Assembly (NCBI GenBank): GCA_003604975.1
Contig: QZIR01000002.1
Location: 1-55,651 of the forward strand
Direction: 5' to 3'
Source: Desulforudis sp.
GTDB taxonomy: Bacteria > Bacillota > Desulfotomaculia > Desulfotomaculales > Desulforudaceae
Length of the DNA: 55,651 nt
Positions 26,326 to 34,676 of the stretch are shown in pieces. Position 1 is the stretch's first letter. Each line of letters opens with the position of its first letter. A program made the translations under genes and the position numbers. Below the pieces are notes generated by a model, which saw only the letters and a program-made list of their open reading frames with translations, was not told the origin of the DNA and ran no database searches.

Positions 26326-26480
26326 GCCCTCCCTGTGAGGGCGTTGATGCGGGCTGTCACGCGGTCGAGCTCGATGCTTTCTTCCAGGGTGCCTTCTCTA
26401 AAGAAGGCGCTGGGGGTGTTGAGCAGCATCGACCAGGTGAGATCTCTCTTCCTTCTCTTCAGAATGCTCAATTCCGTCAT
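26322..26480 (-). CDS. Small protein, 52 residues; first gene of the T4SS operon
   Basis: The ATG at 26480 follows AAAGGTGG and lies about 30 bases after a strong promoter at 26518-26545. Begins MTELSILKRRKRDLTWSM, then NTPSAFFREGTLEESIELDR, with one amphipathic helix at each end. A longer frame upstream would start inside the promoter. It may be a regulator or leader of the T4SS operon; not recognised. Confidence 0.55.
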   Translation of the reverse strand: MTELSILKRRKRDLTWSMLLNTPSAFFREGTLEESIELDRVTARINALTGRA

Positions 26481-26517
26481 CACAACCACCTTTACTCGGA
26501 TTACCAGATAACACGAT

Positions 26518-26545
26518 ATTATATTGAAACGTGTAACTGTGTCAA
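26518..26545 (-). promoter_or_regulatory. Promoter of the T4SS operon (shared TTGACACA type)
   Basis: Minus strand: TTGACA (26545-26540), 16-base spacer CAGTTACACGTTTCAA, TATAAT (26523-26518). The spacer text ACAGTTACACG recurs beside the promoter at 40383. It belongs to a set of four similar promoters in this element. Confidence 0.75.
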
Positions 26546-26781
26546 TATGTATGTGTGTTAAGATAGGGCGATTACCTGACATAAAGGGGCCCCAAGGCCT
26601 CCGGGTAGGAACTCGGGGCAGTTGTTAGGTACCTGCAAAGGTTGCACGATTGCGGGATTGTCTTGGCTTCAAACGCCTTCATCCCCTCACGCTCATGCAT
26701 CTACGAAAGCGATTATGGGAATAGCGGACGCTAAAGACTACCTTGCAGAGAACTCAGCCGGTATTGTGGGGCTATATTAAG
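26546..26781. other. Intergenic stretch without a gene
   Basis: Between the T4SS promoter and the partition-operon terminator. I see only short frames without ribosome sites and no notable repeats. Confidence 0.4.
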
Positions 26782-26822
26782 AAAAACCCTGCCGGAGGCC
26801 CGGTGGGCTGGTCCAGCAGGGA
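26782..26822 (-). terminator. Rho-independent terminator of the par operon
   Basis: On the minus strand CCCTGC...GCAGGG encloses a GC-rich, partly paired loop and runs straight into TTTTTCTT. It lies about 65 bases after the stop of the small partition gene at 26888. Confidence 0.8.
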
Positions 26823-26887
26823 ATAGATCCTGCTATCGTTCTTCTTCATGCCTAATCAGATATAAAGAACCCCGGCCAATGTCTCGA

Positions 26888-27250
26888 TCAGATGCTCTTC
26901 AGCTTCAGCTTCAGGTAATCGTCCAGGCCGAAGGCCACCAGCTCCGCGATCACCTTGTTATACCCGTATCTCGGAACCCCCATCTTCTCCTTGATCTGGC
27001 GGTCCGCCTCCTTGAGCTTATCTTCTATCTCCCGCGGTATCCGCGCCGAGATCATGACCATGCTGTAGCGGTCCCACTTCATTTCCGGAAGGACCTTTTC
27101 CTCCTTTGCTGTCGGATTCTTGGGCTTGCTCGCTTCCCCTTCCGTCTTCTTGGGCTCCTTCGCTGGGATGCGTTCCTCTGCAGCTTCTTCCCGCGTCGGG
27201 AACCCACCTGGCATATATCCAAGTCCCTTTTCATCAGCGGCGCTCGGCAT
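26888..27250 (-). CDS. Probable ParB-type partner of ParA (RHH-like)
   Basis: 120 residues. The ATG at 27250 follows AAGGAGG and overlaps the 3' end of parA by 17 bases, the usual parA-parB layout. A polar N-terminal half is followed by MVMISARIPREIEDKLKEAD and VPRYGYNKVIAELVAFGLDD, which fits a ribbon-helix-helix fold: a beta strand and two helices. Small RHH partners are the centromere-binding proteins of type Ib partition systems. It probably binds the AT-rich repeats upstream of parA. Confidence 0.7.
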   Translation of the reverse strand: MPSAADEKGLGYMPGGFPTREEAAEERIPAKEPKKTEGEASKPKNPTAKEEKVLPEMKWDRYSMVMISARIPREIEDKLKEADRQIKEKMGVPRYGYNKVIAELVAFGLDDYLKLKLKSI

Positions 27251-28040
27251 CCTTCATCACCTCCTTCGCCACCTTCTGATATTGCATACTCCCCTCATGG
27301 GTCGCTCTCCAAAGGACGGCCGGGATCCCCTCGGCGTTCGAGTTCTTGAAGACCGAGAGGTTCTTTATAAACGGCTCGTATACCTTGTAGGTCTTCTGTC
27401 CTTTCAGAAACTCGATGGCCTTGGCGTGATCTCCCAGCCTCATATCATACTTAACGACTATGAACCCCAAGATGTTCTGTTGGGTTTTCGATGCCTTCTC
27501 CACCTTGAATATCCAGGAGAGGAGCCTCTTGGTGGCGTAAATGGTGAGATATTCCGGCTCTACCGGTATGACCAGGTAGTCCGAAGCCGTGATCACGTTC
27601 TCCGCCATTGTGGACCTACCGGGCGGTGAATCCAGTATCACGTAGTCGAAGAAGCCCATCTCCCCTACCTGCTTTATGATCTTCTTTAAGTTCTGGTATC
27701 TCTCCGGTGCACGCTGCGCGCCCAGGCTCTCTATGGTGTCTCCTAAATTATCTGAGCCGGCGATGATATATAGAGGTAAGTCCCTCAGTTTCTCGCTCCA
27801 CCATGCGTTGGTGGGGGTCCAACGATATATCGCCTCCTTTACCTCCCTCTTCCCTACGAGAAGTTCTGCAAGTCCTGCTTTTGTGCTCTCCATTCTCAGG
27901 GCGTTCGTTAAAGATATCTGGGGGTCGCAGTCTATCAGGAGGGTGCTCTTCCCCGCCTTGGCCAGGGCCGCTCCGATGTTTATAGAAGTGGTGGTCTTCG
28001 CCACCCCTCCCTTCTCGTTGGTGAATGCCAGTACCTTCAA
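27234..28040 (-). CDS. parA: ParA-family partition ATPase
   Basis: 268 residues. The start is a TTG at 28040, after GGGGAGGT. Deviant Walker A NEKGGVAKTTTSINIG near residues 8-23, LLIDCDPQISLT near 36, and VILDSPPG near 127. Drives segregation of plasmid copies on the nucleoid. Followed, with overlap, by the small RHH-like partner and then a strong terminator. No extended N-terminal HTH is present, so autoregulation likely falls to the partner. Confidence 0.9.
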   Translation of the reverse strand: MKVLAFTNEKGGVAKTTTSINIGAALAKAGKSTLLIDCDPQISLTNALRMESTKAGLAELLVGKREVKEAIYRWTPTNAWWSEKLRDLPLYIIAGSDNLGDTIESLGAQRAPERYQNLKKIIKQVGEMGFFDYVILDSPPGRSTMAENVITASDYLVIPVEPEYLTIYATKRLLSWIFKVEKASKTQQNILGFIVVKYDMRLGDHAKAIEFLKGQKTYKVYEPFIKNLSVFKNSNAEGIPAVLWRATHEGSMQYQKVAKEVMKDAERR

Positions 28041-28065
28041 CCCACACCTCCCCCGTCAATAGATA

Positions 28066-28232
28066 TGCAGCTGCCTATATATCTTAATATAATGCTAGCT
28101 GTATAGCAAGCCTTATATATATCCATCTTTATATATTTCTTATATGCTATATATAATGCTAGCCTTATATTATGCTATATTACTATCCTCATATATAGCT
28201 ATATTGCTGGCTAGCCATATATCTATCCTCCT
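28066..28232. repeat. AT-rich repeat region upstream of parA; candidate centromere
   Basis: In a GC-rich element this stretch is almost pure A/T, broken by recurring TGCTAGC, TATGCTA and AGCTATA cores: AATGCTAGCTGTATAGCAAG, TATGCTATATATAATGCTAG, TTATGCTATATTAC, TATAGCTATATTGC and GGCTAGCC. Spacings are about 20-25 bases. The position just before parA is where RHH-type partition proteins bind. Could also be the parA operator or an AT-rich unwinding element. Confidence 0.5.
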
Positions 28233-28581
28233 TGAAATTAGGCTGTATCGTTCTTTTTCCCGATTTGCATCTATCATCCCCGTAATCATTGCCTCTCAGC
28301 GCGCTTCTCGTTACTTCTGTGCCGTTCCTACTTCCCAGTGCTGGTTCATCCCGCCATTCATCCCTATATCCCCACATGAGCGCTCTTATCGCTTCCGTGT
28401 ATTCTTAACATATTTCCGTTCGTTTACCTTTCTATCCATTCTTCACCATGTTTCTGCGTGTCCCTTTTCTTATCCGGAAGGTAATTGAAGCCCCCCCAGC
28501 TAATTAATCTACAAAAGGACACGTAAGCGATATCTTGCTTTTGGATAATATTAAGACAGGGATTTCGCTAGGGAGCCCGCG
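28233..28581. other. Intergenic stretch without a gene
   Basis: Between the AT-rich repeats and the nuclease-like gene. Frames here lack ribosome sites and read as low-complexity text. I see no strong hairpin. Confidence 0.4.
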
Positions 28582-29736
28582 ATGCAGACACCGCCAGAAT
28601 ATGCCGTTTACCTAAATGGCCTCAGGTCAACCTTCCGTGAGTACCTACAAGAGCGCTTCCCGCCGTATGCCATAGATTTAAAGAAGGGGGAGGGGTATGT
28701 ATTTACAAAGCAACATGAACTTCTAAATATTTTCGACCCGCACCTAGCCTTTTACATTCCTCCCGAGCGGAGGCACCAATGGTTTCACTCGATGGCAAGC
28801 TCGCAGGCACTCACCTTATCTGTCCTGGATACGATAGCCCGAAGGGGTGACCTCGGCCTTCTAGGTGGTCTTATCTGCGACAATTCCCGTCCACTCCTCA
28901 CGCCGGGATTGGACCCTTGGTTCCATTGTTTTGAGTTCACCCCCTGGTGGCTGGAGAAGGGGGAGCGGAAGTCTCAAATAGACTTCTACCTTGTAAGCAA
29001 TACCACAAGGATAGCGGTTGAGTGCAAGCTGACCGAGAAGGATATCGGTATCTGTGATCCTACCGCTAAAGGAGAAGCAATAAGAGCTTACTCGCGCCTT
29101 CCGGCGTTCGAGGTCTGCAATCGAGTGAGATATAACGGGGCGAGATACTGGGAATTCTTGCCGGAGATATCTAATACGCCCTTCCCCTTCTTTTGCCCGG
29201 AACGCTGCCCTCTATATAAGTCGTACCAGCTCGCAAGGAACGTGATGGCCGCTGTCGTGGACCCAGTGGCGGAGAGGGTGGACAGCCAAGGAACCGCGCT
29301 CCTCCTCTACGATGCAAGAAATCCATGCTTCAAGGCTGCCCAGGGTACTCCCGACATCCTGCGCAGCACTCAGGAACTGCTCCGTGACCCATCTCTGCTA
29401 TGCTCCGCATCCTGGCAGTCCCTTGCCGGTCTCCTGGGCTCTACGGGCAGGTATGAAGAACTACTCATATTCCTCAAAGACAAATATGGAATCATGCCAG
29501 AAGGCTCGCCAGGGGAAGGGTCCGGCAGCAGCCCGCTTACCATCTGCCTTGATGCAGATCCCATCAACGAGGACTGGATCAAGGTCGTCCACTGGGACCG
29601 TATCCTATCCCGCACGAAAGACCTGGACGGTTTTCGCAGCCATCTGAGAAGTGAGGGATTCACGCCCGAGGAGTTCCGGGGACTGCATTACTTCGCCCTC
29701 CTGGCAGAGAAACACCCGTGGCTGAAGGGGCTTTAG
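28582..29736 (+). CDS. PD-(D/E)XK nuclease-like protein
   Basis: 384 residues. The ATG follows TAGGGAG. An N-terminal part contains WFHSMASSQALTLSVLDTIA, and the core near residues 134-160 reads QIDFYLVSNTTRIAVECKLT, giving the Asp and the E-x-K (ECK) of a PD-(D/E)XK nuclease. The HxxSSQA text before the core recalls the PGN_0703 group of putative restriction endonucleases. Plus strand, alone between par and the small regulators. Likely an effector against foreign DNA, but no methylase or partner sits beside it. Confidence 0.65.
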   Translation: MQTPPEYAVYLNGLRSTFREYLQERFPPYAIDLKKGEGYVFTKQHELLNIFDPHLAFYIPPERRHQWFHSMASSQALTLSVLDTIARRGDLGLLGGLICDNSRPLLTPGLDPWFHCFEFTPWWLEKGERKSQIDFYLVSNTTRIAVECKLTEKDIGICDPTAKGEAIRAYSRLPAFEVCNRVRYNGARYWEFLPEISNTPFPFFCPERCPLYKSYQLARNVMAAVVDPVAERVDSQGTALLLYDARNPCFKAAQGTPDILRSTQELLRDPSLLCSASWQSLAGLLGSTGRYEELLIFLKDKYGIMPEGSPGEGSGSSPLTICLDADPINEDWIKVVHWDRILSRTKDLDGFRSHLRSEGFTPEEFRGLHYFALLAEKHPWLKGL

Positions 29737-29953
29737 CGCAAGCATATGCAGCTTGGGTTTCCTTGTGTACTTCCTAGCATGTTGGCTATTTATAACTGTG
29801 CTTCGGCTAGCTTGCAGTAAGCTGGAGCAGTGCTTCTATTCATTAGACCCACCGGTATCTCTCTCCTGACCCTTAAAGTCATTTCTCTTTTTTGATTGTC
29901 ATCTCTCCGGATTATTCTAGTTTCGTATGTCTTGGCTGCAGGCAATAAACAAC

Positions 29954-29981
29954 TTGACACACTAACACAGTTTAATGTATT
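29954..29981 (+). promoter_or_regulatory. Promoter of the 30024 gene (shared TTGACACA type)
   Basis: TTGACA (29954), 16-base spacer CACTAACACAGTTTAA, TGTATT. It matches the promoters at 34677, 40383 and 26545 in spacer length and in CAC and TTTAA text. Confidence 0.65.
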
Positions 29982-30023
29982 GATAAATTGACATGGGGTC
30001 ACCAGCCTAAAGAGGAGAAGTCT

Positions 30024-30419
30024 ATGGGGATAGAGATCAAGCCGACCGCAACCGCTTGCCCCTGCCTGGTCTGCGAGCGCGACGAGGGATACGAGAGGGA
30101 GACGGGTGACCTCGCTTCCTATCTGGATAGGAGGAAAAGGTGCCAGCTGTACTGCGAGATATATGCCTACTACCAGAAGTATGGCATCAACACCTATATC
30201 CAGCCTGACCCCGTCGAGATGGACCACCTGATCACGGTGATCACCGAGCTGCTGTGCAAGGTCGAGTGCGGGGGGTTGGGTACAGATGACTTAGACCGCC
30301 TCGACGTATGGAGCAAGCGCCTGTCGGTGATCGTGAACATGGAGGACGCCAAGATAAGCGCGGCCAAGAGCGCGCTAGGGGAGGCTGCGAGGGTCAGCAG
30401 TGATGGTGACAACGGCTAA
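30024..30419 (+). CDS. Hypothetical Cys-containing protein, 131 residues
   Basis: The ATG at 30024 follows AGAGGAGAAG; an earlier ATG has no ribosome site. Begins MGIEIKPTATACPCLVCERD, with three Cys within five residues plus Cys in RRKRCQLYCEIYAYY, which may be a metal site. The rest looks helical. Followed by a HTH protein gene. Family not recognised. Confidence 0.6.
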   Translation: MGIEIKPTATACPCLVCERDEGYERETGDLASYLDRRKRCQLYCEIYAYYQKYGINTYIQPDPVEMDHLITVITELLCKVECGGLGTDDLDRLDVWSKRLSVIVNMEDAKISAAKSALGEAARVSSDGDNG

Positions 30420-30520
30420 TAGAACTGACACAGAGACAACAAGAGTAAGCGTATCTACGGAATGTTAAAGGTATAGAGCCGTGGAATGGCGAAGAAAAGG
30501 GCAGTATGGAGGTGATGCGG

Positions 30521-30709
30521 GTGATAAGGCTCTATACGCCCGAAGAAGTCGCGGAGATACTCGCGGTCAAGGAGTCAACGGTCAGGCACTGGATGAGGAG
30601 CGGGACCATGCCGGGCATCAAGATCGGTAAGTTCTGGCGCATCCCGGAAGAAGCATTGAAGAAGTATCTCGAGAACAAAGCCAGGGAGATAGAGCTGGTC
30701 GGACGTTGA
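30521..30709 (+). CDS. Excisionase/MerR-like HTH protein
   Basis: 62 residues from the GTG at 30521, which has GGAGG 8 bases upstream; an ATG 15 bases earlier sits inside the ribosome site. The text LYTPEEVAEILAVKESTVRH followed by GTMPGIKIGKFWRIPEEAL is the HTH_17/excisionase family: winged helix binding DNA. May control excision (an integrase remnant lies at 42.7 kb) or regulate rep. Confidence 0.85.
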   Translation: MIRLYTPEEVAEILAVKESTVRHWMRSGTMPGIKIGKFWRIPEEALKKYLENKAREIELVGR

Positions 30710-30738
30710 GGCCAGGGGCGCCCGGCGTGTTTCGTGAC

Positions 30739-30760
30739 TATCATCCCTGAGCGGATGATA
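30739..30760. repeat. Perfect inverted repeat between xis-like and rep genes
   Basis: TATCATCC-CTGAGC-GGATGATA, an 8-bp stem. Just downstream, ATCCGGT and ACCGGAT (about 30817-30850) form a second inverted repeat around GAGGGGCCCGC. Either could be a terminator of the HTH gene, an operator, or part of the origin. Confidence 0.45.
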
Positions 30761-30896
30761 CGTGGATACCAAATGACAGGAGGACGACAGGAAAAAAGAA
30801 CAGGTAAAAAGTAAAAATCCGGTTTCAGGTTGAGGGGCCCGCTTACCGGATTAGGAGGATACTCCTTGCTATTAACCTAGCAGACCGGAGGAATGA

Positions 30897-32516
30897 TTGC
30901 AAGAGAGAAAAGGCCGGGAAACAGAGCTAGCGCAGAGGCGCGGGCAGAGGAAGAAGGCGAGTGAGCCTGCCCGCGCGCTAGACGCACCCGCAGCAGGGGG
31001 CGGCCAGCTCACCTTCGTGGATGAAGGGGAGGCTAAGCAATACCTCAAGGACATCAAGAGGGAGCTGCTGTACCTCTTCGGTTTCACACCCATACCGGCA
31101 CCTATCCTGAGCGGCCCCTATTATGCGAAGAAGGGGCATGCGAGAGGCGAGCAGAGGAGGCTGCGAGATATACACCGGTCGGCGCTCATCATCCTGAGGC
31201 TGTACGCCTACGGCAAGGACTACTGCTTCCCCTCGAACAAGACGCTCTCCAAGATTCTTTGCCAGAAGCAGGATTACACAAAAAAGATCGTGCGAGATCT
31301 CGACAACGACTTCGCCCTCATAGCGAGGAACGAGAGGTTCAATGAAGACGGGTCGCAGACCTCCAATGTAACCAAGCTGCGGCGTCTGGATAAAGGGTGG
31401 GTGGAGGACTTCAACCAGAAGATCACAGGCGTCGCCGGCAAGACCACGAAGATAAAGGAGTTCCACTCCAAGCACGAGGACCATCAATCGACCTACGACT
31501 CGATTGGGATCGACAACCTCGTGCTCATACATTACGCCGGCGTCCTCAGCCCCAGCGCCTTCATCACCCTGTGCTTGCTCATCGTCCTTCATAAGATGCG
31601 CATCTATTATTTCTCCGGATACGACCTCGCCAATATCCGCGGGGTCAGCAAGTCCAAAATATACAGGGACCTGGACGAGATAGAGGCCACCGGCTTGGTC
31701 GAGATGATAGAGAAGAAGCGGGGGACGCAGAGGACCATCCTCCACAAATACCCGAGTCTCGAGCTCATACTCGAATACTGCAAACGGGATATAAAGTACG
31801 TCCAGGCGCTGAGTAAGATCATCGAGGATATACCGGGACATGTCCTGCATCAGATCTTCGGTGACCACAGCGTCGACAAAATAATAGATGGCCTAATAAG
31901 TGCTTCTACCAGCTCTGTTGCGGTGAGTGTCCCATATAGTGCCCCCCCTCCCAACGAATACAGCGATGGTGTCCCATATAGTGCCCCCCCGATATCTAGT
32001 GGTAGAAAGAGGGGTGTCCCATATGGTGCCCCCGGGGACAAAAATGCGCGCATGGGTGTCCCGCATAGTGCTACCCCCGTGTCCCAAATAGACCCCCCCA
32101 TGAATAACCGTTATATCGAAGAACCTATATTAAATAACGTTATAGAAAAAGAAACGGCTGCCACAGAGAGTGTTGATAACGGTACTAAAAATTTTCAGAG
32201 GAGAACGGCAGGAAAGGGTTATTTCAAACACGAGATCCCTGAGGCGGTGGTGGGGGAGATAAGAGAGTTCGTGAAGGAAGAGATATGCGACTTCCTAGAC
32301 GACCACGCCAGTCTAAACAACTACGTCTTCTTAGCCGATCTCTGCTACGACAACGGCAAGGAATATTGCGAGGTGATATGGAGGGCCAAGAGCCTCTTTA
32401 AGTATGAGAGGACCGCCGGCGCCGTGAAGAACGAGAAGCGGTATTTTAACTCGCTCCTTAGAAAAGTCATGCGAGATGAATACAAAATCGAGATCCCGAG
32501 AATAAGAAATAGCTAG
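30897..32516 (+). CDS. Replication initiator-like protein with two winged-helix domains
   Basis: 539 residues. The start is a TTG at 30897, with GGAGGA four bases upstream. First winged helix around residues 93-165: CFPSNKTLSKILCQKQDYTK, then a wing. Second around 215-290, with LANIRGVSKSKIYRDLDEIE. Two tandem winged helices are the layout of many plasmid Rep proteins. Residues 343-400 are a Pro-rich linker of VPYSAPP repeats whose DNA is an iteron-like array, followed by a C-terminal domain (about 435-535). Downstream is the convergent XRE gene. Function is inferred from architecture and the repeats. Confidence 0.7.
   Translation: MQERKGRETELAQRRGQRKKASEPARALDAPAAGGGQLTFVDEGEAKQYLKDIKRELLYLFGFTPIPAPILSGPYYAKKGHARGEQRRLRDIHRSALIILRLYAYGKDYCFPSNKTLSKILCQKQDYTKKIVRDLDNDFALIARNERFNEDGSQTSNVTKLRRLDKGWVEDFNQKITGVAGKTTKIKEFHSKHEDHQSTYDSIGIDNLVLIHYAGVLSPSAFITLCLLIVLHKMRIYYFSGYDLANIRGVSKSKIYRDLDEIEATGLVEMIEKKRGTQRTILHKYPSLELILEYCKRDIKYVQALSKIIEDIPGHVLHQIFGDHSVDKIIDGLISASTSSVAVSVPYSAPPPNEYSDGVPYSAPPISSGRKRGVPYGAPGDKNARMGVPHSATPVSQIDPPMNNRYIEEPILNNVIEKETAATESVDNGTKNFQRRTAGKGYFKHEIPEAVVGEIREFVKEEICDFLDDHASLNNYVFLADLCYDNGKEYCEVIWRAKSLFKYERTAGAVKNEKRYFNSLLRKVMRDEYKIEIPRIRNS
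31927..32100 (+). repeat. Iteron-like direct repeats inside the rep gene
   Basis: GTGTCCCATATAGTGCCCCC begins at 31927 and 31969 (identical for 20 bases). Diverged copies start at 32014, 32056 and 32079. The first four are 42, 45 and 42 bases apart, close to four helical turns. The same codons, including the uncommon AGT for Ser, are kept while the spacers differ completely, which points to selection on the DNA. Likely the origin's Rep-binding iterons. Confidence 0.65.
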
Positions 32517-32518
32517 CC

Positions 32519-32782
32519 CTATATACCTCGCCAGATCTCCGCAGACCCAACCCCGTAGAAGTCCGCGATCAACTTTATGGCGTCGGCGGTGATGCGCCTG
32601 GTGCCACGCTCGTAGGCCAGGATGGAGGCCGGCGATATTTCTATGGCCTCGCCCACCTCCTTGGCGGTGAGGCCCCGCCCCTCACGCAGCTCCCTCAGGC
32701 GGGCCCCTATCGCAGCCGAGGTCTCTTTCCCGAAGCGGCTGGTGGATCTTCCGTTGCCGTTGCGCTTCTGCGCGATTGCCAT
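32519..32782 (-). CDS. XRE-family HTH repressor
   Basis: 87 residues. Begins MAIAQKRNGN. An HTH_3 domain reads LRELREGRGLTAKEVGEAIE then SILAYERGTRRI, with IADFYGVGSAEIW at the end. Convergent with rep (two bases between stops) and divergent from the pseudokinase gene, with an operator-like palindrome between them at 32808. Probably represses itself and/or the surface operon. Confidence 0.85.
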   Translation of the reverse strand: MAIAQKRNGNGRSTSRFGKETSAAIGARLRELREGRGLTAKEVGEAIEISPASILAYERGTRRITADAIKLIADFYGVGSAEIWRGI

Positions 32783-32807
32783 TCCTTGCTTCCTTACAAA
32801 GAGTTAA

Positions 32808-32828
32808 CTTGTTAGAATAACGAACAAG
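32808..32828. promoter_or_regulatory. Operator-like palindrome
   Basis: CTTGTT-AGAATAACG-AACAAG lies in the divergent region 26 bases upstream of the XRE gene. Nearby GCGTCTGAGTGACGT-like text (about 32848-32866) is a second, imperfect dyad. A natural site for the XRE protein. Confidence 0.5.
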
Positions 32829-32913
32829 CCATTGCTTAGGGTTATAAAACGTCACTCAGACGCTTTATAAAAATAGGGTATCAAACGGATGGCGTCAACG
32901 GAATGGGGTTGAC

Positions 32914-34635
32914 ATGCCAGAGCTAAAAGTACCTGAGTTCGTCGACAACCGCTTTCAGGTGCTCAACATCAACGGCCACAACCCGCCCGAGACCACCATC
33001 CTGGCCCGGGATCTTAAGGCCAAGAACTCAAAGAACAACCTGGCGATCATCAAGTATTTCCCCCCCGAGCATGAGCTGAAGGAAGACATCTTAGAGTTCC
33101 TGCTGGCCCACGTCTATCTTAGCGACGTCGACCTAAAAGGGGCCCTGCGGATAATCACCGCGAAGCAGAACTGGATAGCGTTCGAATACCTGGCTACCCA
33201 GAGTCTGTACAAGGACGTCATCTTCAACCGGCCCTTCACCACGGAGGAAGCCCTCGAGGTCTGCAAGAGGATCGCGGTGGTATTCGACACCGCCGAGGGG
33301 CATGAGATAGTGCACATGGCGCTCAACCCCAGGAACGTGTTTGTGATCAAAGACGGCACGGTGAAGATAAAGGACTGGTTGGTGGAGGAAAAGTGGCTGC
33401 CGCTCTTCGCAGACCTAACCGAGCCCTACTACTTCCAAGCGCCCGAGGTGCTGGGCCTCAACCCGCAGGGATATACCTCGGACATCTACTCCCTGGGGCT
33501 TTTGGCGGCTTTCCTCGTCACCGGGGAATGGGAGATCAAATTTAAGCTCTCCGAGGTGGAGCTGCCCGGACCGCTCGCTGCCCTCCTCCCTTATTTCCTC
33601 TCCGAGGACCCGGAGAGGAGAATCGGGAGCTGGAAGGAGGCGGTCATTGCCTTCGACTCAGGCAGGTTCGTGCCGGTGATGAAGGTCGAGCCGGTCCTGG
33701 AGATGCCTGCAGCCGGGAGCGGGGACGCAGAGAAAAGCGTCCAGGCCCAGGAGGCAGAAGGCACAGTTGTCGCCCCTGCGGCGGTCCCCCGAAGGAAAGA
33801 GAAAAAGGAGAGGCCCAAGAGGGAAAGGAAGCAGCGGGAACCCGCTTTGCCGAGGATTAAGGCAGCCACCGTAGGCATTATAGAAAGAACGGCAAAGAGC
33901 GGGTTAGGACTGAGCCGCAGGGTAAACTGGCGCTACGTGGGGATATGTGCGGCCGTGGTGTTGTCTTTTGCCTTGCTCGTGGTGGTCTCGCTGGCCGTGC
34001 CCGTACTCTTCGGCTCCGACGGCACAGCAAAGGTGGTGGGGGAGCCAGAGATATCATCGCTTCCCTCCCTGGTAGGCATGTCATACGAAGATGCCCAGGC
34101 GAAGTTGGCGGAGATGGGATGCGAGGCCGAAAGGGAGGAGGCCTACTCCGGCGAGGTGCCGCCTGGGATGGTGATCTCCCAGGATCCCGCGGAGGGTGCA
34201 GAGGTCTCCGGGGCCCTGGCCGTGAAGCTCGTGGTGAGCAAGGGGCAGGAGCCGCAGGCGGAGGGGCAGCCGGCGGCCACGGGCCAACCCCCAACAGACC
34301 AAGGCCAGACCACCGGCACCACGCAGCCCTCGGGGGAGGCCCAACCGGCCCCCACCCCGACGCCACAGTCAGGCCAGAGGCCGGTGGCCTCCTTCTCCAT
34401 GAGCCCTTCCAGCGGCCCCTCGAGCGGCGTTTTCGTAAGCTTCGACGCCTCCGCGAGCTATGACCCCGACGGCGGGAGCATCGTCTCCTATTCCTGGTCT
34501 TTCGGGGCATCGGGGACGACGGCGTCACGGGAGTTCACCTCCGCAGTGGCGCCGGCGGACGTAGCGGTGACCCTCACGGTCACAGACGACGAGGGGCAGT
34601 CCAGCTCCGTAACCAAGAGCGTGCATCTTTATTGA
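32914..34635 (+). CDS. Pseudokinase-TM-PASTA-PKD membrane protein
   Basis: 573 residues. Residues 5-250 follow the Ser/Thr kinase fold: AIIK with K47, APE at 176-178, SDIYSLGLL near 189. The catalytic HRD is HMA (134-136, Asp lost) and DFG is DWL (154-156), so it is probably a pseudokinase. Basic linker, membrane segment at 341-366, then an outside PASTA domain (381-443), a Pro/Gln/Thr linker and a PKD domain (490-573) with DASASYDPDG and TVTDDEG. PASTA domains bind peptidoglycan fragments, so this looks like a wall sensor or anchor. The gene at 40648 has the same outer half with a different inner half. Confidence 0.85.
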   Translation: MPELKVPEFVDNRFQVLNINGHNPPETTILARDLKAKNSKNNLAIIKYFPPEHELKEDILEFLLAHVYLSDVDLKGALRIITAKQNWIAFEYLATQSLYKDVIFNRPFTTEEALEVCKRIAVVFDTAEGHEIVHMALNPRNVFVIKDGTVKIKDWLVEEKWLPLFADLTEPYYFQAPEVLGLNPQGYTSDIYSLGLLAAFLVTGEWEIKFKLSEVELPGPLAALLPYFLSEDPERRIGSWKEAVIAFDSGRFVPVMKVEPVLEMPAAGSGDAEKSVQAQEAEGTVVAPAAVPRRKEKKERPKRERKQREPALPRIKAATVGIIERTAKSGLGLSRRVNWRYVGICAAVVLSFALLVVVSLAVPVLFGSDGTAKVVGEPEISSLPSLVGMSYEDAQAKLAEMGCEAEREEAYSGEVPPGMVISQDPAEGAEVSGALAVKLVVSKGQEPQAEGQPAATGQPPTDQGQTTGTTQPSGEAQPAPTPTPQSGQRPVASFSMSPSSGPSSGVFVSFDASASYDPDGGSIVSYSWSFGASGTTASREFTSAVAPADVAVTLTVTDDEGQSSSVTKSVHLY

Positions 34636-34676
34636 CGCACGCGCCGGTGCCTCCATTACAGGTACACAGAAGCTTA

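Noticed and set aside
28144-28488. A 114-codon plus-strand frame before the nuclease gene
   Set aside because: Hydrophobic low-complexity text from AT-rich repeats, no ribosome site, overlaps the candidate centromere.
31927-32100. CRISPR array from regularly spaced repeats in rep
   Set aside because: Repeats are about 20 bases with 22-25 base spacers inside an open coding frame, only two copies are identical, and no cas genes are present.
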